From contig JAJKFL010000006.1 in NCBI GenBank assembly GCA_021186555.1, positions 4,182,715 through 4,246,714 on the forward strand: a stretch of 64,000 nucleotides of DNA, read 5' to 3'. Numbering within the stretch: position 1 is the first letter of the stretch; every line of letters starts with the position of its first letter. The translations under genes and the position numbers were made by a program. The stretch is from Reticulitermes speratus. Taxonomy: Eukaryota; Arthropoda; Insecta; Blattodea; Rhinotermitidae. The notes under the pieces are model-generated. The model saw only the letters and a program-made list of their open reading frames with translations. It had not been told where the DNA came from and ran no database searches. This document shows, one piece after another, positions 32,139 to 43,269 of the stretch.

Positions 32139-32417
32139 TCTGTAGTCTGTCTTACGACAGGTCCGTAGCCTCTTCATTCTGTAGTCTGTCTTACGACAGG
32201 TCCGTAGCCTCTTCCAAAGCGAGTTCTCCACACGGTGCGATCTAGTGCTTCCTCTTTCAATTTCCAGTATCTTTTCTTTCCCTTAAGATCATCCAGTAGC
32301 TGCTTACGTCTTCTCCCTCGTCGTCCCGTCATTTATATCCTTCCTTCTAACTTTCCTTCTATCACGTGTTTCAGAAGGCAGTTTCTACGCAAGATGTGAC
32401 CAATCCAGTTAGCCTTT
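32139..32417 (-). mobile_element. LINE family L1, short copy B
   Basis: Two 39-bp tail units, then about 200 bp of the ORF C-terminus up to the TTGGTCACATC region. Truncated far into the ORF. Confidence 0.8.
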
Positions 32418-32509
32418 GCTTATACTAAGTCACAAATGGACAGACGGACGACGTGGTAAGCAGAAAAGTTGTTCCATTCTCTACTTCGTAAAGAACGCCA
32501 AAAAACTGT

Positions 32510-32628
32510 CGCACAGTGTACTTCCGTGTTTCGTTACGATTGTCACAACACACAGCGATGTCTCTAATGGCATTAACCGTTCGGTGTTTGTAACTGAGAG
32601 CGCGAGTGTTTACTGTGACGTATTGCCT
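32510..32628 (+). repeat. dispersed repeat related to the 114-bp array
   Basis: A diverged single unit: CACAGCGATGTCTCTAATGG, GCATTAACCGTTCGGTGTTTG, GAGTGTTTACTGTGACG correspond in order to blocks of the unit at 3243. Confidence 0.6.
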
Positions 32629-32639
32629 TAACTCTTTGT

Positions 32640-33760
32640 GTGTTTTTGACGGTAATCTTAGTCTTTAGAGGGTTAACGCGATTTTTTTTTAAAGCCGTGA
32701 CAATAACGAAGACGTCACTCTGGTACAAAACACACTACGAGTGTATACCAATGCTACCTTCAATAAGATACACCACATTGTTTCGTTGCGGATTAAGTTA
32801 AATCATGGTTCACGTCAGAATAACCAGTCTAGTGGATTCCACACGTAAACCTCACAAGCAAGCGACAAATACGGTTACACATGAGACCATGCATATATGT
32901 GCTACAACAGACACTGTAGATATTCATCTCTTTATGTATAAACCCTCAGACAATAGAGAGGAAACTGTCCTCTAAGCTGGACTCAATTTCGCCCGTGTAT
33001 TGTGCGAGAGATTTGTTTGCATCAAGGTGTTGCTGAAGGAACGTGTCAGTGTGCAACTATTAACAGACATAAACCACCTCAGCCAACCCATCCTCCGTCG
33101 TGGAGGGTGGGCGCCAGCCACGGATAGTGTTCGTTTGTGGGCATTGTCCAGAATGCTACAATCTATTGTCCTCGTACACAGGGTTCACGCACGCACACAT
33201 ATATATACACACATACACACACACGAGTATTGAAACTGAAACAAATGACGTCATCTGGACAAAAGCTGGCCTTCCACAAAGTTGCTTTATGTTAGCTTTT
33301 CTCGGAGCTCTCCCGTGTCCCCTAAACATCTGTTTCACTATTACACACACGCACCACTCATTAACCCTTAAACACAATGGTTACTATATATACCACCTGT
33401 TTTCATACTAAAAGGAACTCTGTATTTTGCCCACACGATTTATATGTTTGTTTCATAAGATTCTCGCAAGACGAAACAATTATTATTATTTAGCGGGTTG
33501 GCCTTAATGGAGTAGAATACACAGTGATACAGAAACTTCAACATAAAACATATTACATATAATTCAATGCGGACGTCTAGAGCAAGCAGCATCCAAAAAT
33601 ATGGAATTTAAAATTATGCCTAAACGTATACGCCCAATTATAAAAATGCCTGATCTTAAAATGAATGAATCAATAATTTATTAATGTGTGAATTTAAGGA
33701 TCAGTAGATGGACAAACATGTGGATGATAAACGGAGGGGTAATTAAGTGTTCATTGTTGG
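32640..33760. other. no gene; part of a dispersed repeat at 33362-33445
   Basis: AACCCTTAAACACAATGGTTACTATA...TTTTGCCCACAC near 33363 matches the sequence before the 114-bp array (3166-3240). Otherwise nothing supported. Confidence 0.45.
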
Positions 33761-33761
33761 G

Positions 33762-33818
33762 CGCATGGCCTAAGGGCGCATAACCTAAGGGCGCATGGCC
33801 TAAGGGCGCATGGCCTAA
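33762..33818. repeat. 16-bp repeat
   Basis: About 3.5 copies of GCGCATGGCCTAAGGG. Confidence 0.85.
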
Positions 33819-34097
33819 AGTACAATCTTATAAAGAATATCATGGAAATTCTACAAAAGCTTTATCCGCTGATGCAATGGCAGAGACGGAAAGACAGACT
33901 GACATAAGGCGATATTTTTATTTCTTAAATGACGTCTAATTATGTAATAAAATTCCAAGAACCAACATTGAACTCCTTCGAGTCAATATTTTTGTTGATT
34001 ATTTAATGAAAATTTGTTACCTGAAGATTCGTGAGGCGAAGAATAAATCAAAAGCGCGGAACTGCATCGTGCTTGCAAAGTGCAGAATAGGCGCACG

Positions 34098-34402
34098 GAA
34101 ATTAGTTTTACTGTGGGTCTAGAAGACACGCGGATAAGTTGTGCGCCTAATAGTTATTGAAATTAGTTTTACTGTGGGTCTAGAAGACACGCGGATAAGT
34201 TGTGCGCCTAATAGTTATTGAAATTAGTTTTACTGTGGGTCAAGAAGACACGCGGATAAGTTGTGCGCCTAATAGTTATTGAAATTAGTTTTACTGTGGG
34301 TCTAGAAGACACGCGGACAAGTTGTGCGCCTAATAGTCATTGAAATTAGTTTTACTGTGGGTCTAGAAGACACGCGGACAAGTTGTGCGCCTAATAGTTA
34401 TT
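34098..34402. repeat. 61-bp tandem repeat, five copies
   Basis: Five nearly identical units starting GAAATTAGTTTTACTGTGGG and ending GCCTAATAGTTATT. Confidence 0.95.
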
Positions 34403-34634
34403 GGCACAGCAGCGAAGCTTCTATTTGTGTGTGCGACGTTTCGTGAGACAAAAACACCTACGGGACCCATTAGACTTTTACGCACGTAGCTACCGGGAAT
34501 CCCAAAAAATTACATTTTCACCATTTTACTTTCTGTTTACACATTTATTTGTTTATTTATTTGTATATTCTTATGTTGCGAAAACTAATTCTTTAAGTAG
34601 TAAAAATTAATGGCTGTTTGTATTATTAGCACAT

Positions 34635-35164
34635 TCATTCTGCAGTCTGTCTTACGACAGGTCCGTAGCCTCTTCCAAAGCGAGTTCTCCACAGGGTGAG
34701 ATCTAGTGCTTCCTCTTTCAATTTTCAGTATCATCTCTTTTCCTTAAGGTCATCCAGTAGCTGCTTACGTCTTCTCCCTCGTCTTCCCGTCATTTCTATC
34801 CTTCCCTCTATCCTTCAATCACATGTTTCAGAAGGCAGTTTCTACGCAAGATGTGACCAATCCAGTTAGCCTTTCTTCTTTTTATTGTATGTACGATATT
34901 CCTCTCCTCCTTGACTCTGTGTAATGCTTCTTCATTTCTCACACCATCGGTCCAACTGATCTTCTCCATTCTTCTCCAGCACCACATTTCAAAACTTTCC
35001 AGATACTTCTGATCCACTTTCCCAAGTGTCCACGTTTCAGCACCATACAAAGCTATGCTCCAAATGTAGCACTTTACTAGTTTCTTCCTTAAATTTAAGT
35101 CCAGTTTGCTGGTGAAAAGATTCTTCTTCTTGTTGAATGCTGCTTTTGCCATGAAAGTCCTGGA
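34635..35164 (-). mobile_element. LINE family L1, copy C with target-site duplication
   Basis: Flanked by identical TATTAGCACAT at 34624-34634 and 35165-35175. Minus strand encodes FNKKKNLFTSKLDLNLRKKL, YIWSIALYGAETWTL (end of the reverse transcriptase thumb) and WCWRRMEKISWTD...KRRKANWIGHI; a deletion shifts frame near 34815. Ends with about one 39-bp unit and GAATGA. A clean 5'-truncated insertion made by target-primed reverse transcription. Confidence 0.9.
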
Positions 35165-35175
35165 TATTAGCACAT

Positions 35176-36077
35176 GGAAACCTAAAATTACAAATTTCGT
35201 TCCCATCTCACAGAAAATGCAGTCTTGCTTATTTAAAACATCAGTCAAGTTGCATATACAGACAATCGCTGTTTTTCCCCGATATACGCACAAGACACAT
35301 ACATGCGTTTTGTGGGGTAAAAAAAAACAACTACTCGGAACGTTAAAGCGAAACTGTCATGCAAAGAGTTAACATTTATTTATTTATTCTGATAATAATA
35401 ATTTTGTGTAATATATATATAATACAAATTACAAGTGATACAGAACGGCGTAACAATACCCGAACATCTTGCGGGCGGACTGAAATGAACTGGCAAACAT
35501 CGACAGACAAAGTACTCAGACCATGGGCTTTCAGTCTTTTTATGGTAAAGGGCCACACCCTTTTTTGTGGGCTGGTTCGCGGGCCGCACATGGGAGAATA
35601 ACAACAAGTGGTGTACCTAACTGCCTAAATTGGATTTGACAAGCAATATTAACAATTTAATATTTTTTAAAATAAGAGGCAATGTTATGTAGTGTTCAAC
35701 AAAAGACATTAGTATCAGTTCATTTACAGTTAATATCACTGACTACTGCCGTTACCACGGTACGGTCGTGGGTCACATACTGTTAGCTACTTTAGGGTCA
35801 CACACATAAAAGATTGTGAACCGGTGACTTAGACGATGATACTTTGTGGGCGTGTCTGTCAGTTCAGGTTCAGAGAAATCATTTTAACGTCGCGTATTTT
35901 TTTTTTATGAGTCAGCTGAGTATCGTCCTGTTGACAGTGAAAATAAATTGACAGCAAAAAAAAAAAAAAACGGAAGCGAAGTCAAGAGGGACGATAAATT
36001 CGTCTTCTGTTATTGTAGATTAAGTGATTCCTGTTTCAATTCTGCCAGCACTTGTCTGCTGCCTCTTTCTGCCGTAG
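35176..36077. other. end of the Sox21 intron, no other gene
   Basis: AT-rich with poly(T) and poly(A) runs (35900, 35957). The last 40 bases are pyrimidine-rich and lead into the exon-2 acceptor. Confidence 0.5.
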
Positions 36078-36693
36078 GGCGCTCCACATGAAGGAACACC
36101 CTGACTACAAGTACCGTCCCAGAAGGAAGCCGAAATCCCTCATGAAGAAGGAACCGAAGTTTGGCTTCTCATTGTCCCCGCTTCTGTCTTCAGGAATGGA
36201 GCCACTCCATAGCATACCGCGGTCACTTCTCCCACCCTTATCAGTGCATCCCCCCGCACCGCATCCACAACCTCACCATCTGCTCACAGCAGACCCTGAT
36301 CTCAAATTCCCGCGGTCCCTGTTCCCTCCCTTTCCATACCCTCTCTACCCCCTTCATCACGCAGCAAAGCTCCATGCAGAAGACCTGGCTTCGACTTCAG
36401 GAGGCAGTAAGACAGCGGCGGACCTTGCTTTCCAGGCGCTGTACGGCAGTTCTCTGTATTCACATGCAGCTGCAGCAGCCGCGGCGGCTACGTGGCCGAA
36501 CGGCTTAGGGGCGGGTGGGCCCTGTATGGTGCCATGCAGCTGCGCGCCCGCTGTGCCCACCACGGCGACGGACCCATCGCCGGGATCGCCCACGCCTTCA
36601 GACCCCAGCATCAAGCGGCCTGTGGCCTACCTGCTGGTCAAACCGGAGGACCATTACGCGGGTTCTGCCAATTCGTCGCCTCATGTTATTTGA
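36078..36693 (+). CDS. Sox21: SoxB2 (Sox21-type) transcription factor, exon 2 (terminal)
   Basis: Starts in the middle of an Arg codon (acceptor AG at 36076-36077) and completes the HMG box with ALHMKEHPDYKYRPRRKPK (about residues 72-90 of 275). The rest is a proline/histidine-rich tail, then SKTAADLAFQALYGSSLY, an eight-alanine run (residues 201-208), and PCMVPCSC (about 219-226) followed by KRPVAYLLVKPEDHY near the C-terminus. The VPC-x-C...PVAY block matches the end of vertebrate Sox14 (VPCNC...PVAYIL), a SoxB2 hallmark, so this is SoxB2 rather than SoxNeuro or Dichaete. Stop TGA at 36691. Total length is 275 residues from the 2812 ATG. Codon use is GC-rich in contrast to the surrounding DNA. 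SoxB2 tails usually act as transcriptional repressors. Confidence 0.95.
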
Positions 36694-38400
36694 AGACCGC
36701 TCCCAGTTCTCCCGGACTCGGCACGGGGGAACCTGGGGAGCCTGTTAGCTGCCGGGGCTGACTGTGGGGCCGCGATGGGATGGTGGGGGCTTCACGGGCA
36801 ATTGCCCTCCACGTCTACAGCAGCACCTGCTGTCTCAGGAACGAGTGAGGATCAGTTAGAGCGTCCGAGCTCAACCAACAGCAGTCATTAGAATCGATAT
36901 TAACGACGGTATCGACAATATCGCGAGACTGTTCGTCGGTAAACAGCAGATTCTGCACCTCACAGAGGTGAAACCTGCCAGAAGAGTGAGCGATTTGATT
37001 TATAGCTAACAGCCAGGTTAGGAGCCCTGCAATAACATCGTTAGTTTTGGCGGACTTCCTGTCAGTATCGCCAAATGTTTCACGATCTGAATTTGAAAAT
37101 AATACAGAAAGCTTTGTATTTATTTATTTCTGTATTTACGTAGCTGTAACCGCCCGTGGCGCAGGTGACAGACCAGTCATGAAAGGCCTTACACAGCCAC
37201 AAGTAAATCTTTCGTTTAAACCTGTTATAGCAGAGTGATGTATTACACAGGGCGTCTCTTTTACCGTATCCCTGGGTACGGCAGCTTTATCGCATCATCT
37301 GCAATATCCTGTGATTACTGCCGTGCTCAGGGGCACGATAAGAGAGGTAACATCTCTTCTGTATCAGCTGTGTTTTGCTCACAGCTTGTATTAATGAGTT
37401 TCGTAAGACTCGCATTAACCAGGTATCAATTTCCACAAGCAGCATTAGACGATTTCTCTTGACAATATAATGCAGACGCAGTATTATATATGAACCAGGA
37501 CATGACTGTTTATACAGCTATACTATTTACACGAATTGAAAGTCTCCCAGGCTTCAAACCTTAATCACCTATTAAAGGTGAATCACATCAAACTGGTTCG
37601 AGTTGTTGCTGACCGAAACAGCTTTACGGATTATCAAAATCGACCAAATTTAATGTCCTTTGTTCTGTTTTGTGTCACTCATAAGAATTTTACCACCCAA
37701 ATTTAAATCCCGCATTACCACAATCAAAGAAGTACACTCGTATTATCAAACAATTTGCTGTTCATTTCAGCTACTTGGCTGTACAATTGAGAGAGGTGGG
37801 AGAGATTGGGAAGGCGCAGGTCTTTGAACTTGACTGGAGAGAGAGAAAAAAAAAGTCTATGACTGTGTTCATCCAGAGTCCACACCAACACAATCAGAAA
37901 TCAGTTTCACTTCACCGATAATAATTGACGTAATTGCTAAGTATTTTGAAGAGCCGATCAATTAAAGCACAAAGATAATATTATCAATACACAAGGTCAT
38001 CTGTGGAACACTTGAACAAGTATTATGTGTCTGAGAGCTTGTTTGGATTATTACTTGTGTACTTCTACATGCGTCACTAATCTTAATCAATTTCTGACGT
38101 CAACAAAGGGGATTCCCAAAAACCTTGTTTGTGGGATAAGCCAGTTGACGTCAATGCAGTAATATCAAGGATATACACCGAAGCAGATAAATAATCTTAT
38201 TTTATTTTTCTCGATATAAATAACACATTTCGCAGGTTCTTCCCGATATTATCGATACCGCCACTTTGTCAAAAGTCAAAAATAATCGAGAGGGTGACAG
38301 AAAATGAAAAGTCACTCCGTAAAACTGAACAGTAGAATTTTACATTCTCGCCCGTAGTTTTCTTGTAATTAAATTCCTCTCATTTTAAAGTTATATTAGT
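36694..38400 (+). other. 3' UTR and downstream non-repetitive DNA
   Basis: About 1.7 kb without obvious repeats or array sequence, unlike almost everything else in the window. ATTAAA occurs at 37571 and 37963 as possible weak poly(A) signals; I see no AATAAA that fixes the end. SOX-type sites CCTTTGTTCTG (37657) and CAACAAAGGG (38101) lie here, with homeodomain-like TAATTG/CAATTA sites at 37931-37967. Confidence 0.45.
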
Positions 38401-38422
38401 TTTGAAACTTAACAGTGTCATA

Positions 38423-38642
38423 TTCTGTATATCGATATATTCTGTATATTGATATATTCTGTATATCGATATATTCTGTAAATTGATATATTCTGTATAT
38501 CGATATATTCTGTATATTGATATATTCTGTATATCGATGTATTCTGTAAATTGATATATTCTGTATATCGATATATTCTGTATATTGATATATTCTGTAT
38601 ATCGATGTATTCTGTATATTGATATATTCTGTATATCGATAT
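38423..38642. repeat. 17-bp tandem array
   Basis: About 13 copies of TATATTCTGTATATCGA alternating with a TTGA form, giving a 34-bp dimer period. Confidence 0.93.
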
Positions 38643-38644
38643 TC

Positions 38645-39450
38645 TAAACCTCTTGGTTGTTTTACCTTAAAAACAATAGCAACAAAATCGATCGAAGATA
38701 ATCAGTAATAGCTATATATATACATATCGAAGAATGTGACAAGAGTATAAAAGTGAAGTACTGTTAACTGCAAGAAGAAGCAAAAGAAAGTGTAGAAACA
38801 TTCTCTCCATAAATACGAGTTGTGTGAAACATTTTATCAATTTCTGTATAAGTATATAAATATATTGTACACTTCTTCAGTGAGGATCAACATATCACAA
38901 TTCTACAAATTTTCAGCTATTTAGAACAGCATAACGAGCGCTACTGTTCCCATTGTTTATGTTACATTTCGCAGGAAGTACATCGCAGATGAAAAGAGGG
39001 ACATAACGACGGTGATGATAGTTTGGTATTAAACAATGAAACGTGTATGTAGTAATACGAAACAAAGCAATGTGTGTGTGGTTTGTTAATACAGAAAACA
39101 TTGTTGAAGCAACTGGCACTTTGTTCATGCAGACAACAAAACAGTGAGACTTTAGAAGCATTACGTCACATTAACCTGAATCAAATCGTTTTCTTCCCAG
39201 ACATGCTTTTGATCAAATGCACTGAAATATTTACACAAACATTTCAGCACCATTATGCTTTATTCGTCAACGTTTAATGCACAAGTAGGCCTATCTTATA
39301 ACAGTAATATGCTCGTCTTAGGCGGTTTTTACACTGCCATTGTATACGTTTAATTCTTTTGCCCCACCTACTGTTTCATGTCGATATTTGTGGCATATCG
39401 TAACTCATAACAATGAACTAAAACGGATGAAGTGTCAAGTGGGCTGCTTG
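38645..39450. other. no gene seen
   Basis: AT-rich DNA without a supported feature. Confidence 0.45.
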
Positions 39451-39452
39451 AC

Positions 39453-39490
39453 CCTTGAAGATGTAACCGATAGGCTCTCCCGAAACGTCG
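39453..39490 (+). other. variant hammerhead-like motif
   Basis: CTTGAAGA-TG... then CTCCCGAAACGTCGG. The box has TTGAAGA in place of CTGANGA, like the copy at 13645-13677. Confidence 0.3.
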
Positions 39491-39599
39491 GTAGGTAATT
39501 ACCAATTGACACTGCGTTAACATCCCACAAGAACGAAGACCTAAATTTACACAGCGGCGGAAGCCTGAAGTCACGCATACGAGGATTGAGCCTTTTATA

Positions 39600-39677
39600 C
39601 AGGGCATACACAAAAGAATGGTGCGGTTTTAATAGTGAACAATATTAAAACCGCACCATTCTCTTGTGTACGCCCTG
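39600..39677. mobile_element. hairpin MITE, copy 3 of 3
   Basis: 78-bp inverted repeat starting CAGGGCATACAC and ending GTACGCCCTG, flanked by TA. Confidence 0.8.
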
Positions 39678-39800
39678 TATATTCGATACAGGAAATTAAT
39701 TTAGTGGCTTCCTCTGGCTGATCGCGTCCGTGTGTGTGAAGGAACTAATTAAACACTGTAAATTTCACTTTATATTCACCGTGCATCTTTTATAATTGAT

Positions 39801-40280
39801 TTATTTGTAACAACAAATGCACTAAGACAGTTTTTTCACTGTATTCTTTATTATTACGAGGCCCCAATACGCATTTCGGCAGTTATTCTGCCATCATCAG
39901 GGGGTATTTTAAGTGAGTTTTTACATAGACCAATTCTTTGGTTACGTCATAACAGTGAGTCAGTATTTACCACATCGTATACAATTTTTGTAAAATTTGT
40001 GGTATTGTTAAGCTGTTAAAAGTTATTAAATTATTAAAACTTATAAAAATTACAATAAAATCAAGTAGTATATTATACTACCCTCTATAGTATAATTATT
40101 AATTAATGGCAGCGTGGTCCTATTTACAGCGTGTGTTCCAGTTATCTGTGTGTTATGTTGTTGGTAGGACCTCCTTATCTCCTGTCTGAGTGGTGAATGG
40201 TGCCGAAATGCGTATTGGGGCATCGTAATAATAAAGTAAACAGTGAAAAAACTGTCTTAGTGCATTTGTTGGTACAAATA
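39801..40280. mobile_element. fold-back element with hammerhead-like motif
   Basis: Inverted arms of about 81 bp (39801-39881 and 40200-40280), including GCACTAAGACAG and CCCCAATACGCATTTCGGCA. The left arm continues into a complete minus-strand motif, CTGATGA-T-GGCAG-loop-CTGCC-GAAAT (39871-39900). The right arm keeps only the downstream half. Confidence 0.75.
39871..39900 (-). ncRNA. candidate hammerhead-like motif
   Basis: Canonical CTGATGA box, extra T, perfect 5-bp GGCAG/CTGCC stem, then GAAAT. Confidence 0.4.
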
Positions 40281-40284
40281 AACA

Positions 40285-40850
40285 CTGTAAACTGAACACA
40301 GTTTGTTACTTCACATTCTTACCCTGCGTCCAGTGCCAGTGTTAATGCCCTGAAAATTGCTTTATTTTCTTTTAAAAAAAAAAGACTCAACATTTGGACA
40401 AAAACATTAAAACTATGTAAATAAATATATGAACAAGATTAAGATAAAAAATGGATAAAAGAAAGTGCTATAGTTTTTGTCCAATAAAAATGTTTCCTTA
40501 AATAACAAAAAAAAACAGTAATTAAGATCAATAAAGTGATGGGATTTTAAAGCATTTCATTAACGCTTTACAAAACAGCGGCAACTATATGCATCGCCTG
40601 ATTTAACATTAAGTGACATGGTCATGTTACCGGAACATTCTGTATATACACGTTTCATTCCATTCTCACAACATACATTTCATATCTGTCTATACAGCGT
40701 GAAATAATTGGTCTATGTAATTGAGAGTGAGCGTTTGTCGCCAGGTGGGGACCAAATTTCTAAATATTTATTACATGAAATTCGTGCTTCAGACGGTTAA
40801 GAGAGTAAAGACAAAACAACTAAATAAAACTTGCAATTTTATCGTTAGCG
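40285..40850. other. no gene seen
   Basis: AT-rich DNA without a supported feature. Confidence 0.45.
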
Positions 40851-40853
40851 GAA

Positions 40854-41619
40854 AATATTAGGGCACTTAACAGCGTATGAGTCCTTAATATTAGGGCACT
40901 TAACAGCGTATGAGTCCTTAATATTAGGGCACTTAACAGCGTATGAGTCCTTAATATTAGGGCACTTAACAGCGTATGAGTCCTTAATATTAGGGCACTT
41001 AACAGCGTATGAGTCCTTAATATTAGGGCACTTAACAGCGTATGAGTCCTTAATATTAGGGCACTTAACAGCGTATGAGTCCTTAATATTAGGGCACTTA
41101 ACAGCGTATGAGTCCTTAATATTAGGGCACTTAACAGCGTATGAGTCCTTAATATTAGGGCACTTAACAGCGTATGAGTCCTTAATATTAGGGCACTTAA
41201 CAGCGTATGAGTCCTTAATATTAGGGCACTTAACAGCGTATGAGTCCTTAATATTAGGGCACTTAACAGCGTATGAGTCCTTAATATTAGGGCACTTAAC
41301 AGCGTATGAGTCCTTAATATTAGGGCACTTAACAGCGTATGAGTCCTTAATATTAGGGCACTTAACAGCGTATGAGTCCTTAATATTAGGGCACTTAACA
41401 GCGTATGAGTCCTTAATATTAGGGCACTTAACAGCGTATGAGTCCTTAATATTAGGGCACTTAACAGCGTATGAGTCCTTAATATTAGGGCACTTAACAG
41501 CGTATGAGTCCTTAATATTAGGGCACTTAACAGCGTATGAGTCCTTAATATTAGGGCACTTAACAGCGTATGAGTCCTTAATATTAGGGCACTTAACAGC
41601 GTATGAGTCCTTAATATTT
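40854..41619. repeat. 33-bp tandem array, about 23 identical copies
   Basis: Unit AATATTAGGGCACTTAACAG plus CGTATGAGTCCTT. I see no differences between copies. Two 268-codon minus-strand open frames (ILRTHTLLSAL and NIKDSYAVKCP repeats) are by-products of the 33-bp period. Confidence 0.97.
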
Positions 41620-41624
41620 CCTCC

Positions 41625-42990
41625 ATGTAACATATTAAAAAAAAAACACATACTTCCTCGTATTTATATTATTTGCAACCAACAGAAAATAATTCTAAAC
41701 AAGAAGTTATCACTTAGTACAGATTTTGCCTTAACGATAATAAATACGCGATCTTAAATTTAATTAAATTATTTCTTGAACACACACACAATAAATTTAT
41801 TTTTTTAAAACCAAAACGTACATTTTGTAGTAAATTATGTGACTGGCATTAATACCCAGAAGCATAAACTTCCTAACACAAATACTCGTATTTAACAATT
41901 TAGTTCGTACCGCACAGTAAACACTCACAGCCTCCATTATAAACACCAACACGTTAATGATGTACAAAGAAGTGATCATTGTTTATATAAAAATCATACA
42001 AAACACATAAATGCAGTGTGGGCAACATGTAGTGTCCTTTAACCACTAACGCACTAAGTGTTACGTATAATTTACAGGAGACTTTACAAAGCTACAGGCA
42101 TTTGAACTAAGCATTTTTTCATAAAAATCAAACACAGTGAACCAAAACAGTACACAAATTGCGAGGTACGTGATTTTATGTTACGTGAGGGCCCTTTGGG
42201 ATGCAAGTCTCTGTTGCTGAAGTAACACAAAAGACTGATTTAGATCTGTTCTACAGGTTAACACTGGCTACACTGTACATAACAGGCAAACGAAGTCTTT
42301 AAGTTCTATTGTCTAGCAATGAAATGCTTCAACTTTCACAAGATCCATGTCCGTCTTATTTAGAATAAAATTACTGTTTTGCAGACGCGTCAAATTGCTT
42401 CTCTAAGTTATAAAGTTTGGTAAATTATTTTCAAAACTAGAATAAATTAGCTTTTTGTAAGTTACTTCTGAGCATAAAAAAAACAAAGCAAAAGTTGCGA
42501 ATTAAGACATTGTTTCAAAGGCTACTGCAAAATCGAACTGTTTATTTTTTGTTGGTCTTTGTTACAGTTTATATTTACATAAATTACGTTTTGATAGTTT
42601 ACTGCTGCCATAATTTTATAATAAGACTGTACAGTAGTATAATTGTAAATAAATTGTTGTAACGTCTCATGTTTTATCTATATCTCAGTACCTCTCCTAA
42701 TTATAAAAGCTATGTAATTCTTTCTCAAGAGGGTCAGAAAACAACTGAATTCTCTTCTCAGTCACTGTAGTTCTATTTTAGTCAAAACTAAATTTCTAAC
42801 CATTTCAATGTCGATATTAGAATTATCCCCTCCAAACTGTAAACACATTTAAGTTATAAATTTATCCCTGTTTACGGCATAAAGGCGTATTGGAGGAGTA
42901 GATGTGCAGCTCCACTCATTCCTGACCTCAGCACTAGATGGAGGTAAGTGGTCAACTTCACTCCCCCGGTATTTATACTTATTATGATAT
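41625..42990. other. no gene; dispersed 114-bp-type repeat at 41903-42050 (-)
   Basis: Minus strand 41903-42050 reads TGCATTTATGTGTTTTGTAT...CATTAACGTGTTGGTGTTT...GAGTGTTTACTGTGCGGTAC, a full-length relative of the unit at 3243. The rest is AT-rich with no supported feature. Confidence 0.55.
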
Positions 42991-42992
42991 AA

Positions 42993-43265
42993 TACAGCCG
43001 ATCCCAGTGGCCGTGCGGTCTAAGGCGTGGGTCTTCGGCCGCTCGCTTGCTAGGATCGTGGGTTCGAATCCCACCGGGGGCATGGATGTTTGTCTGTTGT
43101 GAGTGTTGTGTGTTGTTGTCAGGTAGAGGCCTCTGCGACGAGCCGATCCCTCGCCAGAGAAGTCCTACCGACTGTGGTGTGTCTCTCAGTGTGATCAAAA
43201 GGAATTAACAACCTCGACACTGAGACGGGAAACCGGAGTAGGTAGAAGAGGACGACTAAAAAAAA
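42993..43265 (+). mobile_element. tRNA-derived SINE, family S4
   Basis: Head CAGTGGCCGTGCGGTCTAAG, B box GGGTTCGAATCCC, body TGAGTGTTGTGTGTTGTTGT, and a 3' end in an A run at 43259-43267. Second copy at 45425-45690. Confidence 0.8.
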
Positions 43266-43269
43266 AACA

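Larger units (their letters stand above)
3024..36077 (+). other. Sox21 intron inside the HMG box (33 kb)
   Basis: Donor GTAAGC at 3024; acceptor ctttctgccgtag ending at 36077 with a pyrimidine-rich tract. Joining 3023 to 36078 restores an Arg codon and the continuous HMG sequence KRLR-ALHMKEHPDYKYRP. An intron at this place in the HMG box is, as far as I recall, typical of arthropod Sox21 genes. The interior is mostly tandem arrays and transposable elements listed separately. Confidence 0.9.

Noticed and set aside
36161-36508. Alternative frames over exon 2 (115, 89, 77 and 85 codons)
   Set aside because: Out-of-frame shadows of the GC-rich Sox21 coding exon.
40854-41619. Telomere-like repeat because of TTAGGG inside the unit
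   Set aside because: The motif occurs once per 33 bp inside an unrelated unit; insect telomeres use TTAGG in direct tandem.
40820-41651. Two 268-codon minus-strand frames
   Set aside because: By-products of a 33-bp tandem array; two frames equally open.
43008-43082. True tRNA gene
   Set aside because: tRNA-like head of SINE family S4, repeated at 45425-45690 with the same non-tRNA body.
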